NCBI GenBank assembly: GCA_002898955.1
Contig: BEIP01000101.1
Location: 1-6,004, forward strand
Source: a bacterium HR39
GTDB lineage: Bacteria; Pseudomonadota; Alphaproteobacteria; Geminicoccales; Geminicoccaceae
Direction of reading: 5' to 3'
DNA length: 6,004 nucleotides
A program made the position numbers and the translations under genes. Position 1 is the first letter of the stretch. Each line of letters opens with the position of its first letter. Under the pieces are notes generated by a model. The model was not told where the DNA came from, searched no databases, and saw nothing but the letters and a program-made list of their open reading frames with translations. Positions 1 to 5,641 of this stretch are shown one piece after another.

Positions 1-2
1 GC

Positions 3-125
3 CGCTTCTGGCGGGTCCTCTTCGGTCCCTACGACAGTCGGGCCGGAGCCGGGACGGTCTGCCGCCGGCTGCGCGAAGCGGGAGCCTGGTGCGCGGTGGT
101 GGAGCTGACGGAAGCCTCGGGCTGA
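3..125 (+). CDS. SPOR-domain protein, C-terminal fragment
   Basis: This is the 3' end of a plus-strand gene whose start lies outside the window. The frame opening at position 3 reads 40 residues before a TGA at 123-125. The peptide starts RFWRVLFGPYDSRAGAG and continues with a helix ending LREAGAWCAVVEL. This is the typical second half of a SPOR domain: a beta strand with aromatic and valine residues, the 'GPF/Y-x-S-R-x-x-A' turn, a helix, then a final strand. SPOR domains bind denuded peptidoglycan glycan strands, usually at the division septum, in periplasmic or membrane-anchored proteins. SPOR domains commonly sit at the C-terminus, which fits the stop shortly after the last strand. The parent protein (FtsN-like, DedD-like, RlpA-like, a lytic enzyme or other) cannot be told from this piece. 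The gene ends 7 nt from the convergent fabH stop. The domain call is from remembered family pattern, not a search. Confidence 0.72.
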   Translation, partial: RFWRVLFGPYDSRAGAGTVCRRLREAGAWCAVVELTEASG

Positions 126-132
126 AAACCGC

Positions 133-1113
133 CTACCAGCGCAGCAGCACGGACCCCCAGGCGAAGCCGCCGCCGATGCCCGAGAGCAGCACGAGATGGC
201 CCGGGCGCAGCCGGTCCTCGTGCACGAGCACATCCAGGGCCAAGGGAATGGAGGCGGCCGAGGTGTTGGCGTGGCGGTCGACGGTGCGGGCCACCCGCTC
301 GTCCGGGATCCCCAGCCGGCGGGCCAGAGCGTCGATGATGCGCAGATTCGCCTGGTGCGGTACGAACCAGTCCACCTCGGAGGGCGGTATGCCCACCCGC
401 CGGCACACCTCCTCGGCGCTGGCGCTCATGGCGGCGACGGCGTGGCGGAACACCTCGCGCCCGTTCATCCGCAGGTGCCCCACCGTGCCGGTGGAGGACG
501 GCCCGCCGTCCACGTAGAGCTGGTGGTAGTGGCGGCCGTCGGCCGAGAGATGCGTGGCCAGCACGCCGCGGTCGAGCACCGTGCCGGTCTGCTCCTCGGC
601 CACCAGGTAGAGGGCCCCGGCGCCGTCGCCGAACAGCACGCAGGTGGAGCGGTCGTTCCAGTCGAGGATGCGCGAGAAGGTCTCGGCACCGATCACCAGC
701 GCGCTCTTCGCCGTGCCGGTGCGCAGGAGCGAGTCGGCCACCGAGAGGGCGTAGACGAAGCCGGCGCACACCGCCTGCAGGTCGAAGGCCGGACCTGGCG
801 GGATGCCGAGGCGCTCCCGCACGCGCGTCGCGGTGGCGGGGAAGGTGTTGTCGGGGGTGGAGGTGGCGAGCAGCACGAGCCCCACGTCCTCGGGCCGCGC
901 ATCGGCCATCTCGAGCGCCCGGCGGGCGGCGGCCACGGCGAGGTCCGAGGTGAGCTCGCCCTCGGCCGCGAGGTGGCGCTGGCGGATGCCGGTGCGCTCG
1001 ACGATCCAGGCGTCCGAGGTGTCGAGATGGGCCGGCAGCTCGGCGTTGGTGAGAACGCGCGCGGGAAGATGGCCGCCGACGCCGGCCACCCGCGCGCGCA
1101 GCCGCGGCCTCAC
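133..1113 (-). CDS. fabH: Beta-ketoacyl-ACP synthase III (KASIII, FabH)
   Basis: FabH condenses acetyl-CoA (or another short acyl-CoA) with malonyl-ACP to start type II fatty acid synthesis in the cytosol. The 326-residue product has the normal family length. The full catalytic triad is visible: Cys116 in AVCAGF, His253 in PHQANLRI and Asn283 in [10 protein letters not shown]. Other family landmarks are the N-terminal [14 protein letters not shown] (33-46), the [11 protein letters not shown] stretch near 85-95, LFGDGAGA (160-167) and the C-terminal [10 protein letters not shown]. The start is a GTG whose first four bases form a GTGA overlap with the plsX stop, which indicates translational coupling. 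Only a weak purine-rich stretch precedes it. No further minus-strand gene follows inside the window. In many alphaproteobacteria ihfA and a MerR regulator come next, but here a convergent SPOR gene is found. Nothing is truncated or missing. Substrate preference (acetyl versus branched starter) cannot be judged from the sequence alone. Confidence 0.97.
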   Translation of the reverse strand: MRPRLRARVAGVGGHLPARVLTNAELPAHLDTSDAWIVERTGIRQRHLAAEGELTSDLAVAAARRALEMADARPEDVGLVLLATSTPDNTFPATATRVRERLGIPPGPAFDLQAVCAGFVYALSVADSLLRTGTAKSALVIGAETFSRILDWNDRSTCVLFGDGAGALYLVAEEQTGTVLDRGVLATHLSADGRHYHQLYVDGGPSSTGTVGHLRMNGREVFRHAVAAMSASAEEVCRRVGIPPSEVDWFVPHQANLRIIDALARRLGIPDERVARTVDRHANTSAASIPLALDVLVHEDRLRPGHLVLLSGIGGGFAWGSVLLRW

Positions 1114-2150
1114 GACGCCACCGCCCGCGGTGCGGCCGCGAGGCTCCCGGCGAGCGCCCGCAGCTCGGCGCCGATGCGCTCGTTGGTGCGGCCCTCCACC
1201 AGCCGGGCGGCGGAGAGCAGCGCGTGGGCGAAGCCGACGGCGTCGGTGCCGCCGTGGCTCTTCACCACGATGCCGTTGAGGCCGATCAGCATGGCACCGT
1301 TGTAGCGGCGCGGGTCGTAGCGCTCGCGCACCGCCGAAAGGGCCGGCCGCGCCAGCAGATAGCCCAGCTTGGCGCGCAGGGACGAGCCGAAGGCCTCTTT
1401 CAGCGAGTCCGAATAGAGGCGCGAGGCGCCCTCCGCCACCTTGAGGGCGACGTTGCCGGTGAAGCCGTCGGTCACCACCACGTCCACCACGCCGTGGACG
1501 ATGTCGTTGCCCTCGACGAAGCCGCAGAACTCCATCTGGAGCGGGCTCGCGCGCAGCAGCCGCGCCGCCTCGCGCACCACGTCCTCGCCCTTGATCTCCT
1601 CGGTGCCGATGTTGAGGAGTGCCACCCTGGGACGCTCGAGGCCGAGCACCGTGCGGGCGTAGACCTCGCCCATGACGGCGAACTGCACGAGGTGCTCGGC
1701 CGAACAGCCCACATTGGCACCGAGATCGAGCATCACCACCGGCCGCCGGCCGGGCAGGGCCGTGCAGATGGCGGGACGGTCGATGCCGGGCAGCGTGCGC
1801 AGCACGATCTTGGCGATGGCCATCAGCGCGCCGGTGTTGCCGGCCGAGACGGCGGCATCGCCCTCGCCCGCCCTCACCGCCTCGACGGCGAGCCGCATGC
1901 TGGAGCGGCGCGCCTGGCGCAGCGCCTGGGAGGGCCTCGCGTCGTTGGCGACGAACTGGTCGGTGTGGCGCAGCTGCGAACGCTCCCGCACGGCGGCATG
2001 GCGCTCCAGGAGCGGGGCGATGCGGGCTTCGTCACCGAAGAGCAGGAAGCGCAGGTCCGGCCGCTCGCGCAGGGCGCGTGCCGCGCCTTCGACGACCACC
2101 CCGGGCGCACGGTCGCCGCCCATGGCGTCGAGGGCGATGGTGATGCTCAT
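1110..2150 (-). CDS. plsX: Phosphate acyltransferase PlsX
   Basis: PlsX converts acyl-ACP and inorganic phosphate to acyl-phosphate, the acyl donor for PlsY, at the cytosolic face of the membrane. The 346-residue product matches the family length. Landmarks in order are the N-terminal [12 protein letters not shown] (6-17), SAGNTGAL (102-109), [13 protein letters not shown] (141-153), NIGTEEIKG (180-188), FVEGNDI (211-217), VTDGFTGN (226-233) and [13 protein letters not shown] (283-295). I chose the ATG at 2150 because the conserved N-terminus begins there and a GGAGG lies 10 nt upstream. A GTG at 2174 would add eight residues (MAGGGRAR) that do not look conserved. The gene is 72 nt downstream of yceD and overlaps fabH by 4 nt, so plsX and fabH are almost certainly co-transcribed. 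In many bacteria rpmF separates yceD and plsX; no ribosomal L32-like frame is present in the 72-nt gap. Confidence 0.97.
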   Translation of the reverse strand: MSITIALDAMGGDRAPGVVVEGAARALRERPDLRFLLFGDEARIAPLLERHAAVRERSQLRHTDQFVANDARPSQALRQARRSSMRLAVEAVRAGEGDAAVSAGNTGALMAIAKIVLRTLPGIDRPAICTALPGRRPVVMLDLGANVGCSAEHLVQFAVMGEVYARTVLGLERPRVALLNIGTEEIKGEDVVREAARLLRASPLQMEFCGFVEGNDIVHGVVDVVVTDGFTGNVALKVAEGASRLYSDSLKEAFGSSLRAKLGYLLARPALSAVRERYDPRRYNGAMLIGLNGIVVKSHGGTDAVGFAHALLSAARLVEGRTNERIGAELRALAGSLAAAPRAVAS

Positions 2151-2160
2151 GCGTGCACGA

Positions 2161-2165
2161 CCTCC
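2161..2165 (-). promoter_or_regulatory. Ribosome binding site of plsX
   Basis: On the minus strand this reads GGAGG, 10 nt before the ATG at 2150. It lies downstream of the alternative GTG at 2174, so it supports the shorter N-terminus of PlsX. Confidence 0.65.
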
Positions 2166-2222
2166 ACCGGCCACGGCGCCCCCGCGGGCGCCCCTTCCCG
2201 AAAGGGCCCGGCGGCCCCGCCG

Positions 2223-2759
2223 TCAAGTCCCGCCGCGGAAGCGCCCGCGCAGCACGGAGAAGGGCGATTCGCGTTCCGCCTCGGGCTCGTCGTCGCCGCG
2301 CACCCCGAATTCGCGCAGCGTCTCCTCGGCTCCGGCGGCGCGCGGATAGGGATCGAGGGCGAGCGCCAGCTCCTCCGTCACCACCTCGCCCAGATCGAGG
2401 ATGTCGCCGACGAGCGGCTCGAGGTCGAGCTGCTCGAGGTCGAGGTGGAGCAGCCGGGCGGCGCTGCTGCCCCGCACGAAGGTGCGCTCGAAGGGCACCT
2501 CCAGCTCGGCGGGCACCGGCTCCAGCGTGACGACGCAGCGCTGGGTGGCGTGCGCCCGCAGCCGCCCGCGCACCCGCACCACGCCCCCGGCGCCGGCCGA
2601 CACCGTACCCTCCGCTTCCAGCCGGTCGAGGGCGAGGAGGTCGAGACGCCGGCAGAGCGCCGCGCGCTCGTGCGCCGTGGCGGCGATCGCGAAGGGCGCT
2701 TCGAGGCTGGTGAGCTCGGCGATCTCGAAGGGTCGGGAGAATTCGTAGGGCGTGCGCAT
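2223..2759 (-). CDS. yceD: YceD/DUF177 family protein
   Basis: This 178-residue cytosolic protein belongs to the DUF177/YceD family. The family is linked to 23S rRNA and ribosome accumulation (studied in plants and in E. coli YceD) and is typically encoded just upstream of rpmF and/or plsX. Two family signatures are visible. One is the central RCVVTLEPVP (74-83), where a cysteine precedes the TLEP motif. The other is the acidic C-terminal block DLGEVVTEELALALDPYPR (122-140). Many relatives carry cysteines near that block that would complete a metal-binding set; here only Cys75 of such residues is present, as in many alphaproteobacterial members (from memory). The start ATG at 2759 is set by a GGAGGG 8 nt upstream. 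An in-frame ATG at 2783 has no such site. The gene lies 72 nt upstream of plsX and 96 nt downstream of hemH. No membrane segment or signal peptide is seen. Its biochemical activity is not known to me. Confidence 0.88.
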   Translation of the reverse strand: MRTPYEFSRPFEIAELTSLEAPFAIAATAHERAALCRRLDLLALDRLEAEGTVSAGAGGVVRVRGRLRAHATQRCVVTLEPVPAELEVPFERTFVRGSSAARLLHLDLEQLDLEPLVGDILDLGEVVTEELALALDPYPRAAGAEETLREFGVRGDDEPEAERESPFSVLRGRFRGGT

Positions 2760-2767
2760 GGTCTGTG

Positions 2768-2773
2768 CCCTCC
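2768..2773 (-). promoter_or_regulatory. Ribosome binding site of yceD
   Basis: The minus strand reads GGAGGG 8 nt before the ATG at 2759. This is the strongest Shine-Dalgarno match in the block. It excludes the in-frame ATG at 2783, which would place this site inside the coding region. Confidence 0.75.
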
Positions 2774-2787
2774 AGGGGCGCATGTCG

Positions 2788-2812
2788 GCGCCGGCGGGAC
2801 CGGCGCGTCCCG
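2788..2812 (-). other. Two overlapping inverted repeats in the yceD leader
   Basis: Between hemH and yceD lies a perfect 7-bp inverted repeat with a 5-nt loop (GCGCCGG at 2788-2794, CCGGCGC at 2800-2806). It shares base 2800 with a second perfect 6-bp inverted repeat (CGGGAC at 2795-2800, GTCCCG at 2807-2812). The two hairpins cannot form together. There is no T run, so this is not a standard intrinsic terminator on either strand. It could be a weak end for the hemH transcript, a leader fold in front of yceD, or a chance product of high GC content. Confidence 0.3.
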
Positions 2813-2831
2813 GAGTGGCCCGGTCCTTCGC

Positions 2832-2859
2832 GACTTAGCGCCGCCGCAGGGCGCGTCAA
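2832..2859 (-). promoter_or_regulatory. Possible promoter for yceD-plsX-fabH
   Basis: On the minus strand a TTGACG (2859-2854), overlapping the hemH stop codon, is followed after 16 nt by TAAGTC (2837-2832). The -35 element matches the sigma-70 consensus at five of six positions. The -10 element is poor. It would place transcription start about 65 nt upstream of yceD and make yceD-plsX-fabH a separate unit from hemH. This is a weak motif-only call. Confidence 0.25.
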
Positions 2860-3941
2860 CGCGTCGCTTCGGCGGCAGCCGGCGACGGTTCCGCCGCCCG
2901 TGCCGGCTCCAGCCAGCCGGCCAGCTCGCGCAGCACCAGCCCCTCGAGGAAGGCCATGTGGTCCTCGCGGGCGTTGAGGCAGGGGATGTAGGCGTAGTGC
3001 TCGCCGCCCGCCTCCAGGAACAGCTCGCGGTTGGCGATGGCGAGCTCCTCCAGCGTCTCGAGGCAGTCGGCGACGAAGGCGGGCGAGACCACCGCCACCC
3101 TGCGGATGCCGCGGGCGGGGAGCTCCTTCAGCGTCTCGTCGAGATAGGGCTGCAGCCACTCCTCGGAGCCGAAGCGGCTCTGGAAGCACATGAGCGTGCG
3201 CTCCTCGGGAAGGCCCAGCCGCTCGCGCACCAGCCGCGTGGTCTTGGCGCAGTGACAGTGGTAGGGATCGCCCTCGTGGAGGAAGCGCTTCGGCTCGCCG
3301 TGATAGGAGAAGATCAGCAGGTCAGGCTCGAAGTCGAGGCCGGCGAGATGCTCGCGGATGCTGCGGGCCAGCACCTCGATGTATCCGGGATCGTCGTACC
3401 AGGGCGGCACCACGCGGATCGCCGGCACCCACTTCAGCTCCCGCGTCGCCTCGAACAGCCGGTCGCAGGCACTGGCCGTGGTGGGAGCGGCGTACTGGGG
3501 ATAGAGGGGGACGAACAGCAGCCGCCGGCATCCCGCCTCCACCATGCGCCGCAGCACGTCGGGGATCGCCGGTTCGCCGTAGCGCATGGCGAACTCCACG
3601 AGGATCTCCGGATCGTGCCGGCGCAGGCGCGCGCGCAGCTTCTCGGTCTGCTCGCGGGTGACGGTCATGAGCGGGCTCTCGTCCCGCTCGTAGTTCCAGA
3701 TCCGCCGGTAGGCGGCGCCGGAGGTGAAGGGGCGCTTCGCGAGGATGACGAGCTGGAGGAGCGGCTGCCAGAACCAGGGCGAATAGTCGATCACCCGCGG
3801 GTCCGAGAGGAATTCGGACAGGTAGCGCCGCATCGGCCGGTAGCCGGTGCCCGAGGGCGTGCCGAGGTTGGCCAGCAGCACGCCGATGCGGGCTTCGGGA
3901 ACGGGCGGGTGGTCGGCGGGGCGATGCCGGGTCGCGGACAT
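2856..3941 (-). CDS. hemH: Ferrochelatase (protoporphyrin/coproporphyrin)
   Basis: Ferrochelatase inserts ferrous iron into a porphyrin in the last part of heme synthesis. The 361-residue product begins with a short variable stretch, then IGVLLANLGTPSG (19-31), the usual family opening. The FAMRYGEP block (117-124) and VPLYPQYA (144-151) follow. The metal-handling histidine is His214 in FSYHGEP, and the conserved acidic residue is Glu295 in ADCLETLEEL, both from established ferrochelatase alignments. A Cys-His-Cys pair (C229, C231) and C252 in TLMCFQSRFG lie in an internal segment and could be iron-sulfur ligands (inference). The ATG at 3941 was chosen because the only upstream in-frame start is a TTG at 4001 that overlaps the end of the preceding gene. 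The nearest purine-rich site (GAGGAA) is 14 nt away, so initiation looks weak. The gene is 69 nt downstream of the MarR-type regulator. Whether the substrate is protoporphyrin IX, as usual in proteobacteria, is assumed. Confidence 0.96.
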   Translation of the reverse strand: MSATRHRPADHPPVPEARIGVLLANLGTPSGTGYRPMRRYLSEFLSDPRVIDYSPWFWQPLLQLVILAKRPFTSGAAYRRIWNYERDESPLMTVTREQTEKLRARLRRHDPEILVEFAMRYGEPAIPDVLRRMVEAGCRRLLFVPLYPQYAAPTTASACDRLFEATRELKWVPAIRVVPPWYDDPGYIEVLARSIREHLAGLDFEPDLLIFSYHGEPKRFLHEGDPYHCHCAKTTRLVRERLGLPEERTLMCFQSRFGSEEWLQPYLDETLKELPARGIRRVAVVSPAFVADCLETLEELAIANRELFLEAGGEHYAYIPCLNAREDHMAFLEGLVLRELAGWLEPARAAEPSPAAAEATR

Positions 3942-4010
3942 GGCGGGCTCGACGGTTCCTCGGTCCGGGCCGTCATCTGGCCGCCGGTGGAGCCGGGGCA
4001 AGCGCCCGCC

Positions 4011-4472
4011 TCAGCGGATCAGCGCGAGGCGGGAGAGGTGGATGCTCCAGAAGCGGTCGAGCCGCTCCAGCACCTCGTTGGTGCGCCCGAGGCGCTCGAC
4101 GTCGAGGCCGAACTCGGCGAGCTCCGCGGCGGTGCGCCCGTAGAAGGCGTCGATCTTCCTCACCAGCTCGTGTCCCTTGGGCGAGAGCCGGACCCGGGTC
4201 ATGCGCCGGTCGTGGGTGGAGCGCTCCTGCAGCAGATAGCCGTTTTCCACCAGCTTGCGGACGTTGTACGACACGTTGGAGCCGAGATAGCAGCCGCGCA
4301 GCGTCAGTTCGCCGACGGTCAGCGTCTCGTCTCCGATGTTGAACAGGATGAGGGCCTGCACGTTGTTGATGTCCTCGATGTTGAGGCGGTCGAGTTCCGC
4401 CTTGACGACATCGAGGAACCGGCGGTGCAGACGCTCGATCAGACGGGTCGTGGCGATATACTGCTCTTTCAC
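4011..4472 (-). CDS. MarR-family winged-helix regulator, LdtR-like
   Basis: This is a 153-residue cytosolic DNA-binding regulator, presumably a dimer. An N-terminal dimerisation helix (about 5-30, IATTRLIERLHRRFLDV) leads to the winged helix. The helix-turn-helix lies around 50-74 (LTVGELTLRGCYLGSNVSYN), followed by a wing containing DRR (88-90) and VRLSPKG (94-100), then C-terminal helices. The DINNVQALILFNIGD and YLGSNVSYN stretches are, from memory, characteristic of the alphaproteobacterial LdtR group. That group is named for control of an L,D-transpeptidase gene in Liberibacter. The target here is unknown. The start is the GTG at 4472, preceded by GAGGGA at close spacing. A GTG at 4649 would overlap plsY and add 59 residues without conserved character. 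Neighbours are plsY (151 nt upstream) and hemH (69 nt downstream, same strand), so this gene may be co-transcribed with hemH. A link to heme or phospholipid genes is inference only. Confidence 0.87.
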   Translation of the reverse strand: MKEQYIATTRLIERLHRRFLDVVKAELDRLNIEDINNVQALILFNIGDETLTVGELTLRGCYLGSNVSYNVRKLVENGYLLQERSTHDRRMTRVRLSPKGHELVRKIDAFYGRTAAELAEFGLDVERLGRTNEVLERLDRFWSIHLSRLALIR

Positions 4473-4476
4473 GACT

Positions 4477-4482
4477 TCCCTC
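4477..4482 (-). promoter_or_regulatory. Ribosome binding site of the MarR-type regulator
   Basis: The minus strand reads GAGGGA just before the GTG at 4472, with the GAGG core 6 nt from the start. It decides between this GTG and the far-upstream in-frame alternatives, none of which has a comparable site. Confidence 0.65.
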
Positions 4483-4623
4483 GGGGAGACTGGGACCCGG
4501 AGCCTCCGGTGGCCGACGGCGGACACCACGGGGCCTTCGCACCCCGCGGCACCATGATATACGGCATGTGCGCCCGGCGCCAGTCCGTCCGTGGGCGATA
4601 CGACTCCGGGTCGAGCGGCCGGC

Positions 4624-5235
4624 TCAGTCGCCGTCCCCGTTGCGGTCACGGCCGAAGGAGAGCCGGTTCTCGGTACCGGAGAGAAGGCGGACGATGTTGT
4701 CGGCGTGCCGCACCACCACCACGAGGGCCATCGCCACGTAGGCGTAGCCCACCTGCACGTCGCCGAAGGCGAAGGTGAACAGCGGCGCGACGAGGGCGCC
4801 CGTCAGCGAGCCGAGCGACACGTAGCGGGTGGTGCTGACCACGGCGGCGAAGGCGCCGGCGGTGACGAGGAACACGGCCGGCGTCAGCGCCAGCAGCACC
4901 CCGGCGGACGTGGCCACCCCCTTGCCGCCGCGGAAGCGCAGCCAGAGGGGAAAGCAGTGCCCGAGCACGGCCGCGAAGCCGGTCCACGCCCCCAGCACCG
5001 CGTCGCCGTGGCGCGCGGCCAGCCAGGCGGGCGGGGCACCCTTGAGGGCATCGAGCACGAGCGTGGCGGCGGCGAGGCCGTAGCGGCCGGTCCGCAGCAC
5101 GTTGGTGGCGCCGATGTTGCCCGAGCCGATGCGGCGCAGGTCGCCGGCGCCGAAGAGACGCGCGAGGAGAAGCCCGAAGGGGATCGAGCCCGCGAGATAG
5201 CCCACCACCGGCCAGACCGTCCAACCGTCCACCAT
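4624..5235 (-). CDS. plsY: Glycerol-3-phosphate acyltransferase PlsY
   Basis: PlsY is an integral inner-membrane enzyme that transfers an acyl chain from acyl-phosphate to glycerol-3-phosphate, giving lysophosphatidate. The 203-residue product has normal length and a hydrophobic multi-span profile. All three conserved motifs are present: SGNIGATNVLR (38-48), FRGGKGVATSAG (101-112) and RHADNIVRLLSGTENR (176-191). GSIPFG (16-21) in the first membrane segment is also typical. The C-terminus is short and charged. I chose the ATG at 5235, which sits directly before the first membrane segment and has GAGGA 6 nt upstream. In-frame starts further upstream would add a non-conserved Arg-rich stretch. 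The gene reads divergently from tRNA-Glu and is 151 nt upstream of the MarR-type gene. PlsY uses the product of PlsX, encoded about 2.5 kb downstream on the same strand. I see no strong promoter in front of it. Confidence 0.96.
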   Translation of the reverse strand: MVDGWTVWPVVGYLAGSIPFGLLLARLFGAGDLRRIGSGNIGATNVLRTGRYGLAAATLVLDALKGAPPAWLAARHGDAVLGAWTGFAAVLGHCFPLWLRFRGGKGVATSAGVLLALTPAVFLVTAGAFAAVVSTTRYVSLGSLTGALVAPLFTFAFGDVQVGYAYVAMALVVVVRHADNIVRLLSGTENRLSFGRDRNGDGD

Positions 5236-5241
5236 CCCCTG

Positions 5242-5246
5242 TCCTC
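5242..5246 (-). promoter_or_regulatory. Ribosome binding site of plsY
   Basis: The minus strand reads GAGGA 6 nt before the ATG at 5235. It supports this start over in-frame upstream starts that would add about 9 to 24 charged residues ahead of the first membrane segment. Confidence 0.6.
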
Positions 5247-5380
5247 GACCGTCGCGACGCATGTGCAAGCCTGCGGCGGACCGGTAGTGGATCCCCGCAC
5301 GTTGCACAACCCGATACGGAGCGGTGCGGCCCGTCGGTGTGCGCGTGCGTGACCGGTGCGCGACAGGGCTTCGGGCGGGG

Positions 5381-5409
5381 TTGAAAGCCGGCGAGGCCGC
5401 CGCTACATA
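5381..5409 (+). promoter_or_regulatory. Promoter of tRNA-Glu
   Basis: TTGAAA (5381-5386) and TACATA (5404-5409) are separated by exactly 17 nt. Transcription would start near 5416, giving a leader of about 30 nt before the tRNA. The -35 element matches the sigma-70 consensus at five of six positions; the -10 is weaker. The bases after the -10 are almost all G and C (CCGGCGCGG). Such a GC-rich discriminator is typical of stable-RNA promoters under stringent control. The spacing and position make this the best promoter in the window. Confidence 0.6.
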
Positions 5410-5444
5410 CCGGCGCGGACGCCGCCGGGTGCGGCTTCCGAAGT

Positions 5445-5519
5445 GCGCCCATCGTCTAGCGGTCAGGACGCAGGCCTCTCAAGCCTGAAACACGGGTTCG
5501 AGTCCCGTTGGGCGCACCA
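5445..5519 (+). tRNA. tRNA-Glu (anticodon CTC)
   Basis: A complete cloverleaf can be folded by eye. The 7-bp acceptor stem pairs GCGCCCA (5445-5451) with TGGGCGC (5509-5515), followed by discriminator A5516 and a genome-encoded CCA (5517-5519). The D arm begins GTCTAGCGGTC. The anticodon stem CAGGC/GCCTG encloses the loop CTCTCAA, giving anticodon CTC, which reads GAG glutamate codons. The T arm is ACGGG-TTCGAGT-CCCGT. The gene is 75 nt long with a short variable region, as expected for this class. It is divergent from plsY and has its own promoter upstream. A second, TTC-anticodon glutamate tRNA is expected elsewhere in the genome. I saw no copy of its 3' end elsewhere in the window that would mark an integrated element. 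Confidence 0.96.
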
Positions 5520-5544
5520 ACCGCTTCCCGCCATCACAGCAGGT

Positions 5545-5558
5545 TCACGCCGGCGTGA
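5545..5558. repeat. 14-bp perfect palindrome downstream of tRNA-Glu
   Basis: TCACGCCGGCGTGA is fully self-complementary and starts 25 nt after the tRNA CCA end. In RNA it could form a 5-bp stem with a CCGG loop. There is no T run, so it is at best a processing or weak termination signal for the tRNA transcript. It could also be a protein-binding site for the gene that starts at 5642. A perfect palindrome of this length has an appreciable chance of arising in a 6-kb GC-rich window. Confidence 0.35.
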
Positions 5559-5632
5559 TCGCGCCGCTCGGCTGCTTGAGCGCGTCCCGGCGACCGCCCA
5601 CATCGTTAGCGGTGGGACGTTCACCGGCCTGC

Positions 5633-5637
5633 GGAGA
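5633..5637 (+). promoter_or_regulatory. Ribosome binding site of the unidentified gene at the right edge
   Basis: GGAGA lies just before two consecutive GTG codons. The GGAG core is 5 nt from the GTG at 5642 and 8 nt from the GTG at 5645, so either could be used. It supports a real plus-strand gene here rather than the minus-strand frames covering the same bases. Confidence 0.55.
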
Positions 5638-5641
5638 AGCG

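Noticed and set aside
196..1305. A plus-strand 369-codon open frame antisense to fabH
   Set aside because: It covers an intact fabH with all catalytic residues on the other strand. The translated protein is low-complexity and matches no family I know.
2192..2206. Small hairpin (CCCTT/AAGGG, 5-nt loop) between yceD and plsX, considered as a terminator
   Set aside because: The stem is only 5 bp with no T run on the minus strand, and yceD and plsX are usually co-transcribed.
2032..3189. A minus-strand 385-codon open frame across the hemH, yceD and plsX boundaries
   Set aside because: It is out of frame with three recognisable proteins and translates to an Arg/Pro/Gly-rich sequence typical of a shifted reading frame.
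4469..4567. A short minus-strand frame (28 or 32 codons) ending in a TGA that overlaps the GTG of the MarR-type gene, resembling a leader peptide
   Set aside because: Neither of its ATG codons (4555, 4567) has a Shine-Dalgarno sequence, and the composition is Pro/Gly/Ser-rich without a control-codon run. The overlap alone is not enough.
1224..4778. A plus-strand open frame of 1184 codons antisense to plsX, yceD, hemH and the MarR-type gene
   Set aside because: It is rich in Arg, Gly, His and Ala with no domain logic, crosses four well-supported genes on the other strand, and has no good start. Long stop-free antisense frames are expected where genes have very high third-position GC.
4646..5452. 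A minus-strand 268-codon open frame over plsY and into tRNA-Glu
   Set aside because: It is out of frame with plsY, which has all three family motifs, and it runs into the tRNA gene.
5445..5519. tRNA-Glu 3' end as an integration site for a mobile element
   Set aside because: I saw no second copy of the tRNA 3' end, no integrase and no compositional change downstream in the 485 visible bases.
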